This document shows, piece by piece, positions 8,192 to 15,511 of a stretch of DNA of 18,767 nt (the first letter of the stretch is position 1; every line of letters starts with the position of its first letter). Source of the DNA: Bacteroidales bacterium (GTDB taxonomy: Bacteria > Bacteroidota > Bacteroidia > Bacteroidales > UBA932); assembly GCA_024689525.1 (NCBI GenBank), contig JAILDI010000006.1, forward strand, positions 1 to 18,767. The letters are read 5' to 3'. The position numbers and the translations under genes were made by a program. The notes under the pieces are model-generated. The model was not told the origin of the DNA, made no database searches, and worked only from the letters and a program-made list of their open reading frames with translations.

Positions 8192-8194
8192 CCG

Positions 8195-9040
8195 CTACCT
8201 GAGCCTTTTGATGTTATTGAAGTCGATTTCGTTGAATCCGTATGTGCGGCCGGCGCGGATCCTTTCCTTATGATAATAGAATAGCCTGCCGGTGCCCGCC
8301 TCGATGAGCATCTTGTACGCGAAGGCCTTGCCGGAAACGCGCGCGGGGGCTACGACGTAGCTCACCAGCGCGTCCGGGGTGCCGGCGGAGAAGATCTCGT
8401 CGGCATCGTCCTCCACCACCAGCTTATTGCCGGTGTGCTTGCGCCATTTGGCCTCGTCCAGCGCCGGGTCGATATCGTCCTGAGAAATATGCACGATCTT
8501 TCGGCTGCCTTCCTTGCCCAGGTTCAGCTTGTTGAATATGGCAAGGCCCATATAGGCATTATATTCGGACTCGATGGCCTTGAGCGTGTAGTCCTGGATA
8601 ATCTCCACGAAGGCGCCCATAAACGTGAGCTCGCGGCCGTCGGATGAGGCCGATGAGCACACGGGCAGCGAGACAACTTCCGTCATCGACCCGATACCCT
8701 TGGAGGCCTCCGGGCCGCCTTTCACCAGGGTGAGATAGCTGACGCCGGCGGAAATGCCGTTGCGGCTGATTCCGTCGGTGAGGAGCAGGAAATAATAATC
8801 GGCCGATGTTTTCGTGGCCTCGAATTCCTCCTTGGTGCACAGCTCGAAGGCCGATATGGTCCACCTGTCCAGCACCTCCTGCGACAAGGTTGTCTGGGTG
8901 ATGTCGTTGCCAAGTACGACAATCTTGGTCACCTTTTCGCGGAAATCCTTAATCCTGTATCGCTTAGTATTGAAATGTCCCTGGGCCGATGCCCCGATGC
9001 ACACGGCGATGAGCGCCACGGCTAACAATAATCTCTTCAT
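8195..9040 (-). CDS. Exported protein of unknown function, 281 aa
   Basis: I do not recognise the family. Residues 1-19 are a clear signal peptide (MKRLLLAVALIAVCIGASAQ) with a likely signal-peptidase I cut after Ala-Gln or nearby, and no lipobox cysteine, so the product is probably periplasmic. The mature part mixes strands and helices: TKIVVLGNDITQTTLSQEVL early, then DYYFLLLTDGISRNGISAGV, which may form a sensor-like or nucleotide-fold core, then an acidic stretch (VVEDDADEIF), and the end FYYHKERIRAGRTYGFNEID. There are two cysteines in the mature protein. It is the first gene of a two-gene operon with the M16 peptidase (3-bp gap), so a shared role in envelope protein handling is possible but only inferred. 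A TATCTTTG box lies four bases before the ATG. Confidence 0.85.
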   Translation of the reverse strand: MKRLLLAVALIAVCIGASAQGHFNTKRYRIKDFREKVTKIVVLGNDITQTTLSQEVLDRWTISAFELCTKEEFEATKTSADYYFLLLTDGISRNGISAGVSYLTLVKGGPEASKGIGSMTEVVSLPVCSSASSDGRELTFMGAFVEIIQDYTLKAIESEYNAYMGLAIFNKLNLGKEGSRKIVHISQDDIDPALDEAKWRKHTGNKLVVEDDADEIFSAGTPDALVSYVVAPARVSGKAFAYKMLIEAGTGRLFYYHKERIRAGRTYGFNEIDFNNIKRLR

Positions 9041-9044
9041 GATG

Positions 9045-9052
9045 CAAAGATA
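9045..9052 (-). promoter_or_regulatory. -7 box for the exported-protein / M16 peptidase operon
   Basis: The minus strand reads TATCTTTG, a full TAnnTTTG match, ending four bases before the ATG at 9040, followed by CATC. This is the same start geometry as for the DUF3791 gene and suggests a leaderless transcript. The -33 region is not clear. Confidence 0.6.
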
Positions 9053-9128
9053 CTAAAATGTTTGTTTTTTTGCCCGCAGATTGCTAAATTAGGACCTTGA
9101 AACAGAGAATCAGTAACCAATTTTTTTC

Positions 9129-10541
9129 ATGAAAAAGCTTTTTGCAATTTGTGCGGCTGTCTTTGCGATAGCGTTATCGACTTATGCCCAGGGCGTTACC
9201 AGTGAAAAGACGATGTATGCCGTTTACAATGAAGAATCCAGCACACTTACTTTCTATTACGACTTGAAAAGGGATATAAGGGTGAGTGAAGGAAAGGTGT
9301 TCAGTTATAATCCCGATGCGGATTACAATCACAGCGATGGCGGCAGACACGGTTGGACTGAGGTGAACTGGAGCGTGAAAACTGCAATTTTCCACGAATC
9401 TTTCAGAGCGGCCAGGCCGAAGAATCTGTCCGGATGGTTTATGGGTTTTGAACGATTGGAGCGTATAGAGGGTTTGGGATTTCTGAATACCTGCGAAGCC
9501 GACACTATGGAAAGTATGTTCGAGGATTGCAGAGAACTGGAATCTCTGGACCTCTCCGGTTTCAATACCGCCAACGTGAAGAATATGTCTAAGATGTTCT
9601 CCGAATGCAGAGAACTCGAATCATTGATTCTGTTGTCGTTCGATACCGGGAATGTTGACGAGATGGCATTGATGTTCAATCGTTGCAAAAGTCTGACTGT
9701 GGTGGATTTGTCCTCATTCAGTGTCGGCAGCAGGACTAATCTCGGAGGTATGTTCCAGGGTTGCGAATCCCTTGAAACCATATATGTGGGAGCAAATGGA
9801 ATATGGTCATTTGAAATGGAGGATGAGAGTCTTGAAACGACTGAAGCGTCTCTGGCAGGATTCTTAAAGAATGAATATCGTGCCAGGCATTTATTTTCGA
9901 GCTGCCCTAAACTCAAAGGCGGGCAAGGCTCTTCGTATTCCTCGAATCAAAGACTGGACAGGACCCTGGCCCGTGTGGACGGCGGCCCTTCCTGCCCTGG
10001 CCTTTTCACGGCTGTTTCCGGCTATCCCTCAAGCATAACCCTGGACAACAGCAGCATTTTCTTTTATGGCGAGAACGGACGTCCCATGGCGCTTAAGGCT
10101 ACTGTCGGGCCTGCCAATGCGGTTTACAAGAACGTAACCTGGGCCAGTGACAATACTGATGTGGCAACGGTCAACATCAACGGTCTTGTGACACCGGGAA
10201 AATACGGAACCGCCACGATTACCGCAACAACCGTGAACGGTATTTATGCCACCTGCACAGTAACCGTGAAGGACGCCGACGTTGTTAAGGCGCGCAGCAT
10301 CAGCTTCCCGCAGACCGACTACTATCTCTCGGCAGGGCAGACCGTTTCGCTTGGGCTTGTTCTGGATCCCCTGTATGCCAACGATTTCACCGTCAGCAGC
10401 ACTATGCCCTCCGTCGTCGAAGTATCGGCCGACGGTAAAACCATCATCGCAAAGGAAAACGGCAACTGCCGCCTCGTGGTCCGCTGGACCGACCCCGACG
10501 GCTTGAATAAAACCGCCATAGCGCGCGTTGAGGTACGTTAG
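9129..10541 (+). CDS. BspA-like (DUF285) leucine-rich-repeat surface protein with bacterial Ig-like domains, 470 aa
   Basis: Residues 1-21 are a signal peptide (MKKLFAICAAVFAIALSTYA, then Q). An N-terminal region of about 90 residues is followed by roughly four DUF285 repeats (residues about 115-220), each built on the pattern MF-x-x-C-x-x-L-x-x-L-x-L-S-x-F-x-T, as in MESMFEDCRELESLDLSGFN and MSKMFSECRELESLILLSF. These form the LRR-like fold of the BspA family, linked elsewhere to cell-surface adhesion. From residue 297 comes a BIG2-type Ig domain (VTWASDNTDVATVNINGLVT, then GTATITATTVNG), and residues 380-470 form a second, more divergent Ig-like domain. It ends in VEVR with no sortase or type IX C-terminal domain, so how it is displayed is unclear. 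It is divergent from the exported-protein operon and has its own terminator downstream. Confidence 0.88.
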   Translation: MKKLFAICAAVFAIALSTYAQGVTSEKTMYAVYNEESSTLTFYYDLKRDIRVSEGKVFSYNPDADYNHSDGGRHGWTEVNWSVKTAIFHESFRAARPKNLSGWFMGFERLERIEGLGFLNTCEADTMESMFEDCRELESLDLSGFNTANVKNMSKMFSECRELESLILLSFDTGNVDEMALMFNRCKSLTVVDLSSFSVGSRTNLGGMFQGCESLETIYVGANGIWSFEMEDESLETTEASLAGFLKNEYRARHLFSSCPKLKGGQGSSYSSNQRLDRTLARVDGGPSCPGLFTAVSGYPSSITLDNSSIFFYGENGRPMALKATVGPANAVYKNVTWASDNTDVATVNINGLVTPGKYGTATITATTVNGIYATCTVTVKDADVVKARSISFPQTDYYLSAGQTVSLGLVLDPLYANDFTVSSTMPSVVEVSADGKTIIAKENGNCRLVVRWTDPDGLNKTAIARVEVR

Positions 10542-10575
10542 CCGGTAATAGCTGCGTCTGATTATTCACCATTTA

Positions 10576-10603
10576 CCCCGGGCATTGCCTGGGGTTTATT
10601 TTT
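10576..10603 (+). terminator. Intrinsic terminator after the BspA-like gene
   Basis: The stem CCCCGGGC (10576-10583), loop ATT, and GCCTGGGG (10587-10594) form eight pairs with one G-T wobble and are followed at once by TTTATTTTT. It lies 35 bp after the stop codon. Its T run also overlaps the upstream part of the next promoter. Confidence 0.85.
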
Positions 10604-10616
10604 GTAAAAAAATAAC

Positions 10617-10624
10617 TATATTTG
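10617..10624 (+). promoter_or_regulatory. -7 box of the response regulator-dnaX-lptB promoter
   Basis: TATATTTG matches TAnnTTTG fully and lies 19 bp before the ATG at 10644. The sequence at the usual -33 distance is TTTA (10595-10598), one base off TTTG, with an 18-bp spacer; it is part of the preceding terminator's T run. Confidence 0.6.
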
Positions 10625-10643
10625 TAAGATTAAAACTTGAGCT

Positions 10644-11792
10644 ATGAGAATTCTTATTGCGGACGATGAAAGAGCCATACGGTACTCCCTCAAGGAGATA
10701 CTGGAAATGGAGGATTATCAGGTGGATACGGCGGAAAATGGCACTGAGGCGGTGGAGAAGGCGGAGAAGGAGAAGTACGACGCCATCTTCTGCGACATCA
10801 AGATGCCCGGGATGGACGGGATGGAGGTTCTGGACCGTCTTGTGGCCGATGGTGTGGAGTCGCCCGTGATTATGATTTCCGGCCACGCGGATATCCAGAT
10901 TGCGGTGGAATGCATCAAGAAGGGTGCGTTCGACTTCATCGGCAAGCCCCTGGACCTGAACAGGATTCTCATCACCCTGAAGAATGCAACCGACAAGGCC
11001 AACCTCGTCACCCAGACCAAGATCCTCAAGAAGAAAGTCTACGGGAGCGATATGGTGGGCTCGTCGGAGGGGATGGAGCACGTGCGCAAGATGATTGAAA
11101 AGGTGGCCCCCACCGACGCCAGCGTGATGATAATGGGCCCCAACGGCTCCGGAAAGGAGCTGGTTGCCAGGAATCTTCACCAGCAGTCCCAAAGGTCGAT
11201 GATGCCTTATGTGGAGGTTAACTGCGCGGCCATTCCGTCGGAGCTCATCGAGAGCGAACTGTTCGGCCACGAGAAGGGCTCGTTCACATCGGCCATCAAA
11301 CAGCACAAGGGTAAATTCGAGCAGGCCGATGGCGGAACTCTGTTCCTGGACGAAATCGGCGATATGTCGCTTGCGGCGCAGGCAAAGGTGCTGCGCGTGC
11401 TGCAGGAGCGGAAGATCTCCCGCGTTGGCAGCGACAAGGACATCACCGTGAACGTGCGCGTGGTATCGGCCACCAATAAAAATATTCCCGAGGAGATTGC
11501 AGCGGGCCGGTTCAGGGAGGACCTGTACCACCGCTTAAGCGTGATTGTGATAAAGGTTCCCAGCCTGGACGAGCGCAAGGAGGACATTCCGGAGCTCATC
11601 GAGTTCTTCCGGGACCAGATTGCATCCGAGACGGCCATGCCGCGCAAGGATTTCTCACCGGAGGCCGTGAAACTGCTGGTGGAAAAGAGCTGGACGGGAA
11701 ATATCCGCGAGCTCCGCAACGTGGTGGAGAGGCTGCTTATTCTTGGTAACAACCCCGTGAGTGCGCAGGACGTGCACGATTATGTAATATGA
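10644..11792 (+). CDS. Sigma-54-dependent response regulator lacking a C-terminal DNA-binding domain
   Basis: This 382-residue protein has an N-terminal receiver domain with the acidic pair Asp7/Asp8, phospho-acceptor Asp51 (FCDIKMPGMDG), Ser79 and Lys101. A AAA+ domain follows, with Walker A GPNGSGKE at residues 165-172 and Walker B TLFLDEIGDM. The sigma-54-contact loop reads GSFTSA at residues 212-217 instead of GAFTGA, though the central F-T is kept. The usual Fis-type helix-turn-helix is absent: the protein ends about 25 residues after WTGNIRELRNVVERLLILGN, at AQDVHDYVI. NtrC proteins are normally about 60-80 residues longer. It may act by protein contacts or without specific DNA binding. 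No histidine kinase gene is next to it. Its last codon overlaps the dnaX start (ATGA), so regulator and dnaX are co-translated. The family call is firm; its targets are unknown. Confidence 0.92.
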   Translation: MRILIADDERAIRYSLKEILEMEDYQVDTAENGTEAVEKAEKEKYDAIFCDIKMPGMDGMEVLDRLVADGVESPVIMISGHADIQIAVECIKKGAFDFIGKPLDLNRILITLKNATDKANLVTQTKILKKKVYGSDMVGSSEGMEHVRKMIEKVAPTDASVMIMGPNGSGKELVARNLHQQSQRSMMPYVEVNCAAIPSELIESELFGHEKGSFTSAIKQHKGKFEQADGGTLFLDEIGDMSLAAQAKVLRVLQERKISRVGSDKDITVNVRVVSATNKNIPEEIAAGRFREDLYHRLSVIVIKVPSLDERKEDIPELIEFFRDQIASETAMPRKDFSPEAVKLLVEKSWTGNIRELRNVVERLLILGNNPVSAQDVHDYVI

Positions 11793-13597
11793 GCGACTAT
11801 ATAGTATCGGCAAGGAAGTACCGTCCGGACTCCTTCGGCACCCTGCTGGGCCAGGACAACATAGCCCGGACCCTGTCCAACTCCATCAAGAGGGGGCAGC
11901 TGGCGCATGCCTATCTGTTCTGCGGCCCGCGCGGAGTGGGCAAGACCACCACGGCGCGAATCTTCGCCAAGATGATCAACTGCGCCAATCCGGGGGCCGA
12001 TATGGAGCCCTGCGGAGAGTGCGAATCCTGCGTGTCTTTCCAGGAGGGACGCTCGTACTGCATCCACGAACTTGACGCCGCCTCCAACAACTCGGTGGAG
12101 GACATCAAGGCCCTGATGGAGCAGGTGCAGGTTCCGCCGCAGGTTGGAAAGTACAGCGTGTACATCATCGACGAGGTGCATATGCTGTCGCAGGCCGCTT
12201 TCAATGCGTTCCTGAAGACACTTGAGGAGCCGCCGGCACACGCTATCTTCATCCTTGCAACCACGGAGAAGCACAAGATCCTGCCCACTATCCTGTCCCG
12301 ATGCCAGACTTACGATTTCAACCGCATCGGCATTCCGGATATGGTTCGTAACCTGCGTGAGATTGCGGCAAAGGAAGGGGTTACAATCGACGATGAATCC
12401 CTGCACGTAATAGCCCAGAAGGCGGATGGCGCAATGCGCGACGCGCTTACGATCTTCGACCAGACCGTGGCTTTCTGCGGCACGGACGTGCATTACGAGG
12501 ATGTCATCCGCAACCTGAACGTCCTTGACTACGAATACAGTTTCCAGATGGTCGAGAGTTTCCTGGCGGGGGACTATGCTGCTGCTTTACGGCGCTTCGA
12601 CGAGGTGCTCGCAAAGGGCTTCAACGCCCTTCACTTCGTGGCGGCCCTGAGCTCGCACTTCCGTGATTTGGCTGTTGCCAAGAGCGGCGCCCTGGACGCC
12701 CTGCTGGAACTGCCCGCATCGCTGAAACAGCGCTACGCGGAGCAGGCATCGCGTTGCTCGATTGGCTTCATCTACGAAGCCCTGGGCGTGACCACCGCCT
12801 GCGAAACGGCCTACAAGGCGGCGGTGAACCCTCGCCTCCATATCGAGTTCGCGCTGATGAAGCTGAGCTTCCTGTGCGTTGGGGCCCCGAAAGTTGCGGC
12901 AGCCGCGCCTTCGGCAGCTGCCCCCGCGCCTGCCCCCGCGCCTGTTGCTGCTGCCCCCGCGCCTCTCGTTCATGAAAATGGCCAAAATCAAGGACGAACC
13001 GCCGAAAACCCCGAACTCATCCACGAAATCGACCAAAATCAAGGACGAACCGCCGAAAACCCTGAACTCATCCATGAAAATGGCCAAAATCATGGACGAG
13101 TTGAGGAGGCGCCAACGCCGCGGCGCCGCGTCCATAAGACCGGATCGGCCCTGTCGATGAATGCGATAATGGAGGAGAAGGCACAGCAGGCGGAGGAGAA
13201 GGCGGAGCCCGCCGAGGTGACGCTGCCGTCGGATGACGATGTGCGCGCGAGATGGAAGGATATGGCGGGGATGTATGCCTCCAAACCGCGTCTGGCCAAT
13301 ATGCTCTCCAGCGCGGAGCCCCGGATCGAAGAGGAGGACGGCGTGAAGAAGGTGTACTTCAGCGTGGTGAACGAGTCGCAGAAGACCTGGATCGAGGATA
13401 AGCTTCTGCGGGATATGGAGAAGAAGCTGCGGGATATGCTCACTTGCCCCAAGGTGAACATCCTGGTGGAGGTTACGCCGGACACGGAAGTAAAGGAAAA
13501 GGTGCCGTATATGCCCATCGAGAAGGCAAAGGACCTGATGGAAAAGAACCCTAACGTGAGGGAACTGATAACAGCGCTCTCATTAGATACAAAGTAA
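11789..13597 (+). CDS. dnaX: DNA polymerase III subunits gamma/tau
   Basis: This is the clamp-loader ATPase that loads the sliding clamp at replication forks. Family features in the 602-residue protein are the start VSARKYRPDSFGTLLGQDNI, Walker A GPRGVGKTT at residues 46-54, four zinc-binding cysteines (C65, C75, C78, C81), Walker B IIDEVHMLS, and the ATTEKHKILPTILSRCQ sensor with SRC finger. Domain III follows to about residue 365. The linker then becomes Ala/Pro rich (residues about 367-394) and contains a 17-residue tandem repeat from residue 395 (see repeat). The C-terminal tau-like domain starts near residue 470 (DDDVRARWKDM). I found no A AAA AAG slippery site, so no gamma form by E. 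coli-type frameshifting is expected. It overlaps the upstream regulator by four bases; lptB starts three bases after its stop. Confidence 0.96.
   Translation: MSDYIVSARKYRPDSFGTLLGQDNIARTLSNSIKRGQLAHAYLFCGPRGVGKTTTARIFAKMINCANPGADMEPCGECESCVSFQEGRSYCIHELDAASNNSVEDIKALMEQVQVPPQVGKYSVYIIDEVHMLSQAAFNAFLKTLEEPPAHAIFILATTEKHKILPTILSRCQTYDFNRIGIPDMVRNLREIAAKEGVTIDDESLHVIAQKADGAMRDALTIFDQTVAFCGTDVHYEDVIRNLNVLDYEYSFQMVESFLAGDYAAALRRFDEVLAKGFNALHFVAALSSHFRDLAVAKSGALDALLELPASLKQRYAEQASRCSIGFIYEALGVTTACETAYKAAVNPRLHIEFALMKLSFLCVGAPKVAAAAPSAAAPAPAPAPVAAAPAPLVHENGQNQGRTAENPELIHEIDQNQGRTAENPELIHENGQNHGRVEEAPTPRRRVHKTGSALSMNAIMEEKAQQAEEKAEPAEVTLPSDDDVRARWKDMAGMYASKPRLANMLSSAEPRIEEEDGVKKVYFSVVNESQKTWIEDKLLRDMEKKLRDMLTCPKVNILVEVTPDTEVKEKVPYMPIEKAKDLMEKNPNVRELITALSLDTK
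12971..13100 (+). repeat. 51-bp in-frame tandem repeat in the dnaX linker, 2.5 copies
   Basis: Two complete 51-bp units (12971-13021 and 13022-13072) are followed by a partial third unit (13073 to about 13100). Each encodes 17 residues beginning HENGQNQGRTAENPELI; the second unit reads HEIDQNQG at its start. The copies differ by only a few bases, pointing to recent duplication. The unit length is a multiple of three, so the frame is kept. Confidence 0.9.
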
Positions 13598-13600
13598 GCG

Positions 13601-14371
13601 ATGAAACTCAGAGCAGAAAACCTTGTGAAGAAGTACGGCGTGAGAACCGTCGTGAAGGGAGTGTCGATGGAAGTGAACCAGGGCGAGATCGTGGGCTTCC
13701 TGGGCCCCAACGGCGCCGGTAAGACCACCAGCTTCTATATGATCACGGGCCAGATCGTTCCCAACGAAGGACGCATCTTCCTGGACGACGAAGAAATCAC
13801 CAAGCTCCCTATGTACAAGCGCTCGCAGAAGGGCGTGGGTTACCTGCCGCAGGAAGCCTCCGTGTTCCGTCACATGTCCGTGGAAGACAATATCATGTCC
13901 GTAATGGAGATGACAAAGATGACAAAGCAGGAGCGTCAGGACCGTCTGGAGCAGCTTATCGATGAGTTCAACCTCTCCAAGGTACGTAAATCCAAAGGTA
14001 TCCAGCTCTCCGGCGGTGAGCGCCGCCGCTGCGAGATAGCCCGCGCGCTGGCGGTCGACCCCAAATTCATCCTCCTGGACGAGCCTTTCGCCGGCGTTGA
14101 CCCCATCGCCGTGGAGGATATCCAGTACATCATCGCCAAGCTGAAATACCGCAACATCGGCGTCATCATCACCGACCATAACGTGGGCGAGACCCTCGCC
14201 ATCACAGACCGCGCCTACCTCCTTTACGAAGGCCTCATTCTCCAGGAAGGCACTCCGGAGCAGCTTGCGGCCGATGACGACGTGCGCACAAAGTACCTCG
14301 GCTCCGGCTTCGTTCTAAAGCGCTCCAAGAGCGTCGAACGCGCCCGCGCCGAAATGGGAATCACAGATTAA
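13601..14371 (+). CDS. lptB: LPS export ABC transporter ATP-binding protein
   Basis: This is the cytosolic ATPase that drives lipopolysaccharide extraction from the inner membrane by the LptB2FG complex. In 256 residues it has Walker [10 protein letters not shown] (35-43), the Q-loop segment [23 protein letters not shown] signature [15 protein letters not shown], Walker [14 protein letters not shown], and the switch histidine in ITDHNVGE. The Q-loop wording LPQE-S-FR-M-VEDN is diagnostic of LptB rather than other ABC ATPases. The C-terminus runs about 15 residues past the usual GxxF end ([17 protein letters not shown]). It follows dnaX after three bases and ends overlapping the 3' end of the convergent pseudogene by about 11 bases. 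No lptF, lptG or lptC is in the window, as is usual in Bacteroidales where they are elsewhere. Confidence 0.95.
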   Translation: MKLRAENLVKKYGVRTVVKGVSMEVNQGEIVGFLGPNGAGKTTSFYMITGQIVPNEGRIFLDDEEITKLPMYKRSQKGVGYLPQEASVFRHMSVEDNIMSVMEMTKMTKQERQDRLEQLIDEFNLSKVRKSKGIQLSGGERRRCEIARALAVDPKFILLDEPFAGVDPIAVEDIQYIIAKLKYRNIGVIITDHNVGETLAITDRAYLLYEGLILQEGTPEQLAADDDVRTKYLGSGFVLKRSKSVERARAEMGITD

Positions 14372-15322
14372 TCTTTATCGTGGTCCGGCCTTTCCGGACA
14401 GAATACTCAGCATCATTTATGAACAGGGAGAAGGGTTTGTCGGAGACAACCGTTACTTTGCCATTGTCGTAGATGATGCTTGTGGTGATGTCGCCGAAAG
14501 TGAGGTTCCGGATGCCGTGGCGGCAGGTTTGGTGGGGTTGTAGCACTCCCAGATTGTGTGCGGGTCATACTGGGAATAGGTTAGCCACATATGCTCCAGG
14601 ATAGCCTGTGCTTGCTCCTGGGAGGGAACTTCTGCCAGCATCGGCCAGAAAGAAGCCGGGGTGAGGATGCGGGTTTTGGAAAGGTCGGACTCGCGGTTTT
14701 TCAATTCCTGATGCTGGTAATCCTTCAACTCTCCCTCTTCCAGATTACGATAGTACTCTTCATCCGCCCCGTCTTTTATGCCGTGAGCATTTACGGAACG
14801 CCCCTGATGCATCGACAGTTCAATATGAAGGCATAAAAACCGATTCTCAAACTGTTCCGGAGGCTTCACTGTATCAATTTTAACCTCCATAGGGCATTTA
14901 CGCATCCTCCTTATCTGCTTCTGCCAAAACCGCTGCAAATCAGACGGTGGCCTATAGCCAGGCATAAACGATTCGGGCTCGATTACATACCCCACATCCA
15001 GTACCGTTTCGCCGTTTCCTACCAATACGCTGACCCAGTGGGCTGAATCACACACTTCACGATGGATGATACCGTATTCTTTCTCAAGATAGACAGAAGA
15101 AAAACTGCGAGAATGTCCATTTACCAGAATCTCCATCTTAAGAGAATCTGCACCATCCAGGCAGCATCCAAGGACATAGACAGTATCTCCCTTTGCATAT
15201 ATCCCGTCCGGATGGTTTAGCTTTAGCCTGATATCCGGAGTCCTTCCACTGCACTGAAGCCCGGGATTTACCTGTCGGCCTTGAGCGAAACAGTATCCCA
15301 GAACTAATCTATACCCTCTCAC
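14361..15322 (-). pseudogene. Fused remnant of an acetylxylan-esterase-like gene and a GH63/MGH1-like glycoside hydrolase gene
   Basis: A decayed locus read from 15322 to 14361. The N-terminal part starts within a truncated signal peptide (LVLGYCFAQ) and resembles acetylxylan esterases: DGIYAKGDTVYV, PGYRPPSDLQRFWQKQIR, then SMHQGRSVNA; the catalytic half is missing. At about residue 180 (near 14782) it switches to the C-terminal region of a GH63/MGH1-like glycosidase: SDLSKTRILTPASFWPMLAE and YDPHTIWECYNPTKP. A stretch of perhaps 60 residues is missing near 14602. Near 14524 a further deletion shifts the frame, and the true C-terminus (CRHGIRNLTFGDITTSIIYD and on to 14361) continues in another frame. 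At least three deletions therefore fused and shortened two carbohydrate-active enzyme genes. The family calls are by motif memory; the mosaic structure itself is well supported by the frame switch. Confidence 0.75.
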
Positions 15323-15330
15323 ACAAAAGC

Positions 15331-15362
15331 GGTCCAGGCCTTCAGGCTTGGGCCGTTTTTTT
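15331..15362 (+). terminator. Strong plus-strand hairpin with T run between divergent genes
   Basis: GGTCCAGGCC (15331-15340), loop TTCA, and GGCTTGGGCC (15345-15354) pair over ten positions including two G-T wobbles; G then TTTTTTT follows. It is a textbook intrinsic terminator on the plus strand, but no intact plus-strand gene ends just upstream; lptB ends 960 bp earlier. On the minus strand the T run is weak. Confidence 0.7.
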
Positions 15363-15379
15363 GAAAAATGTTTCCGATT

Positions 15380-15511
15380 TCGTCAGAATAAATGTATATT
15401 TGCCCTTGGATATCGTCGGAATTTTTGTTGATTTTGTACGATGTGTCGTCAGAATTTGTGTTAAAAACAAGTGCGAACTCGTCGGAATTTTTGTAATATG
15501 AAGAGAGAAAT
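15380..15511. repeat. Four direct repeats with an exact 33-bp period upstream of and into the ATPase gene
   Basis: The core TCGTCRGAATttntGT begins at 15380, 15413, 15446 and 15479, exactly 33 bp apart each time. The second and fourth cores are identical over 16 bp (TCGTCGGAATTTTTGT); the first and third have A instead of G at position 6. The remaining 17 bp of each unit are unrelated. The fourth unit runs over the start codon of the ATPase gene at 15498. Confidence 0.9.
15395..15402 (+). promoter_or_regulatory. -7 box candidate for the DUF4143 ATPase gene
   Basis: TATATTTG is a full TAnnTTTG match inside the first 33-bp repeat unit. Transcription from it would begin near 15409, placing three of the four repeats in a 5' leader of about 90 bases. 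TTTC at 15371-15374 is a possible -33 element with a 20-bp spacer. Confidence 0.45.

Noticed and set aside
10596..11531. 311-codon antisense frame across the response regulator
   Set aside because: It covers the terminator, the promoter and the conserved receiver and AAA+ coding sequence on the other strand; its own translation shows no family.
11789..13597. Programmed frameshift in dnaX
   Set aside because: No A AAA AAG heptamer or similar slippery run with a following stem was seen between the ATPase part and the C-terminal domain.
14383..14399. Hairpin GTCCGG/CCGGAC as the lptB terminator
   Set aside because: The stem is only six pairs, no T run follows, and it lies in the coding part of the convergent pseudogene.
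15380..15511. CRISPR array
   Set aside because: The cores are only about 16 bp, four in number, with 17-bp filler, and the last one overlaps a start codon. No cas genes are present.
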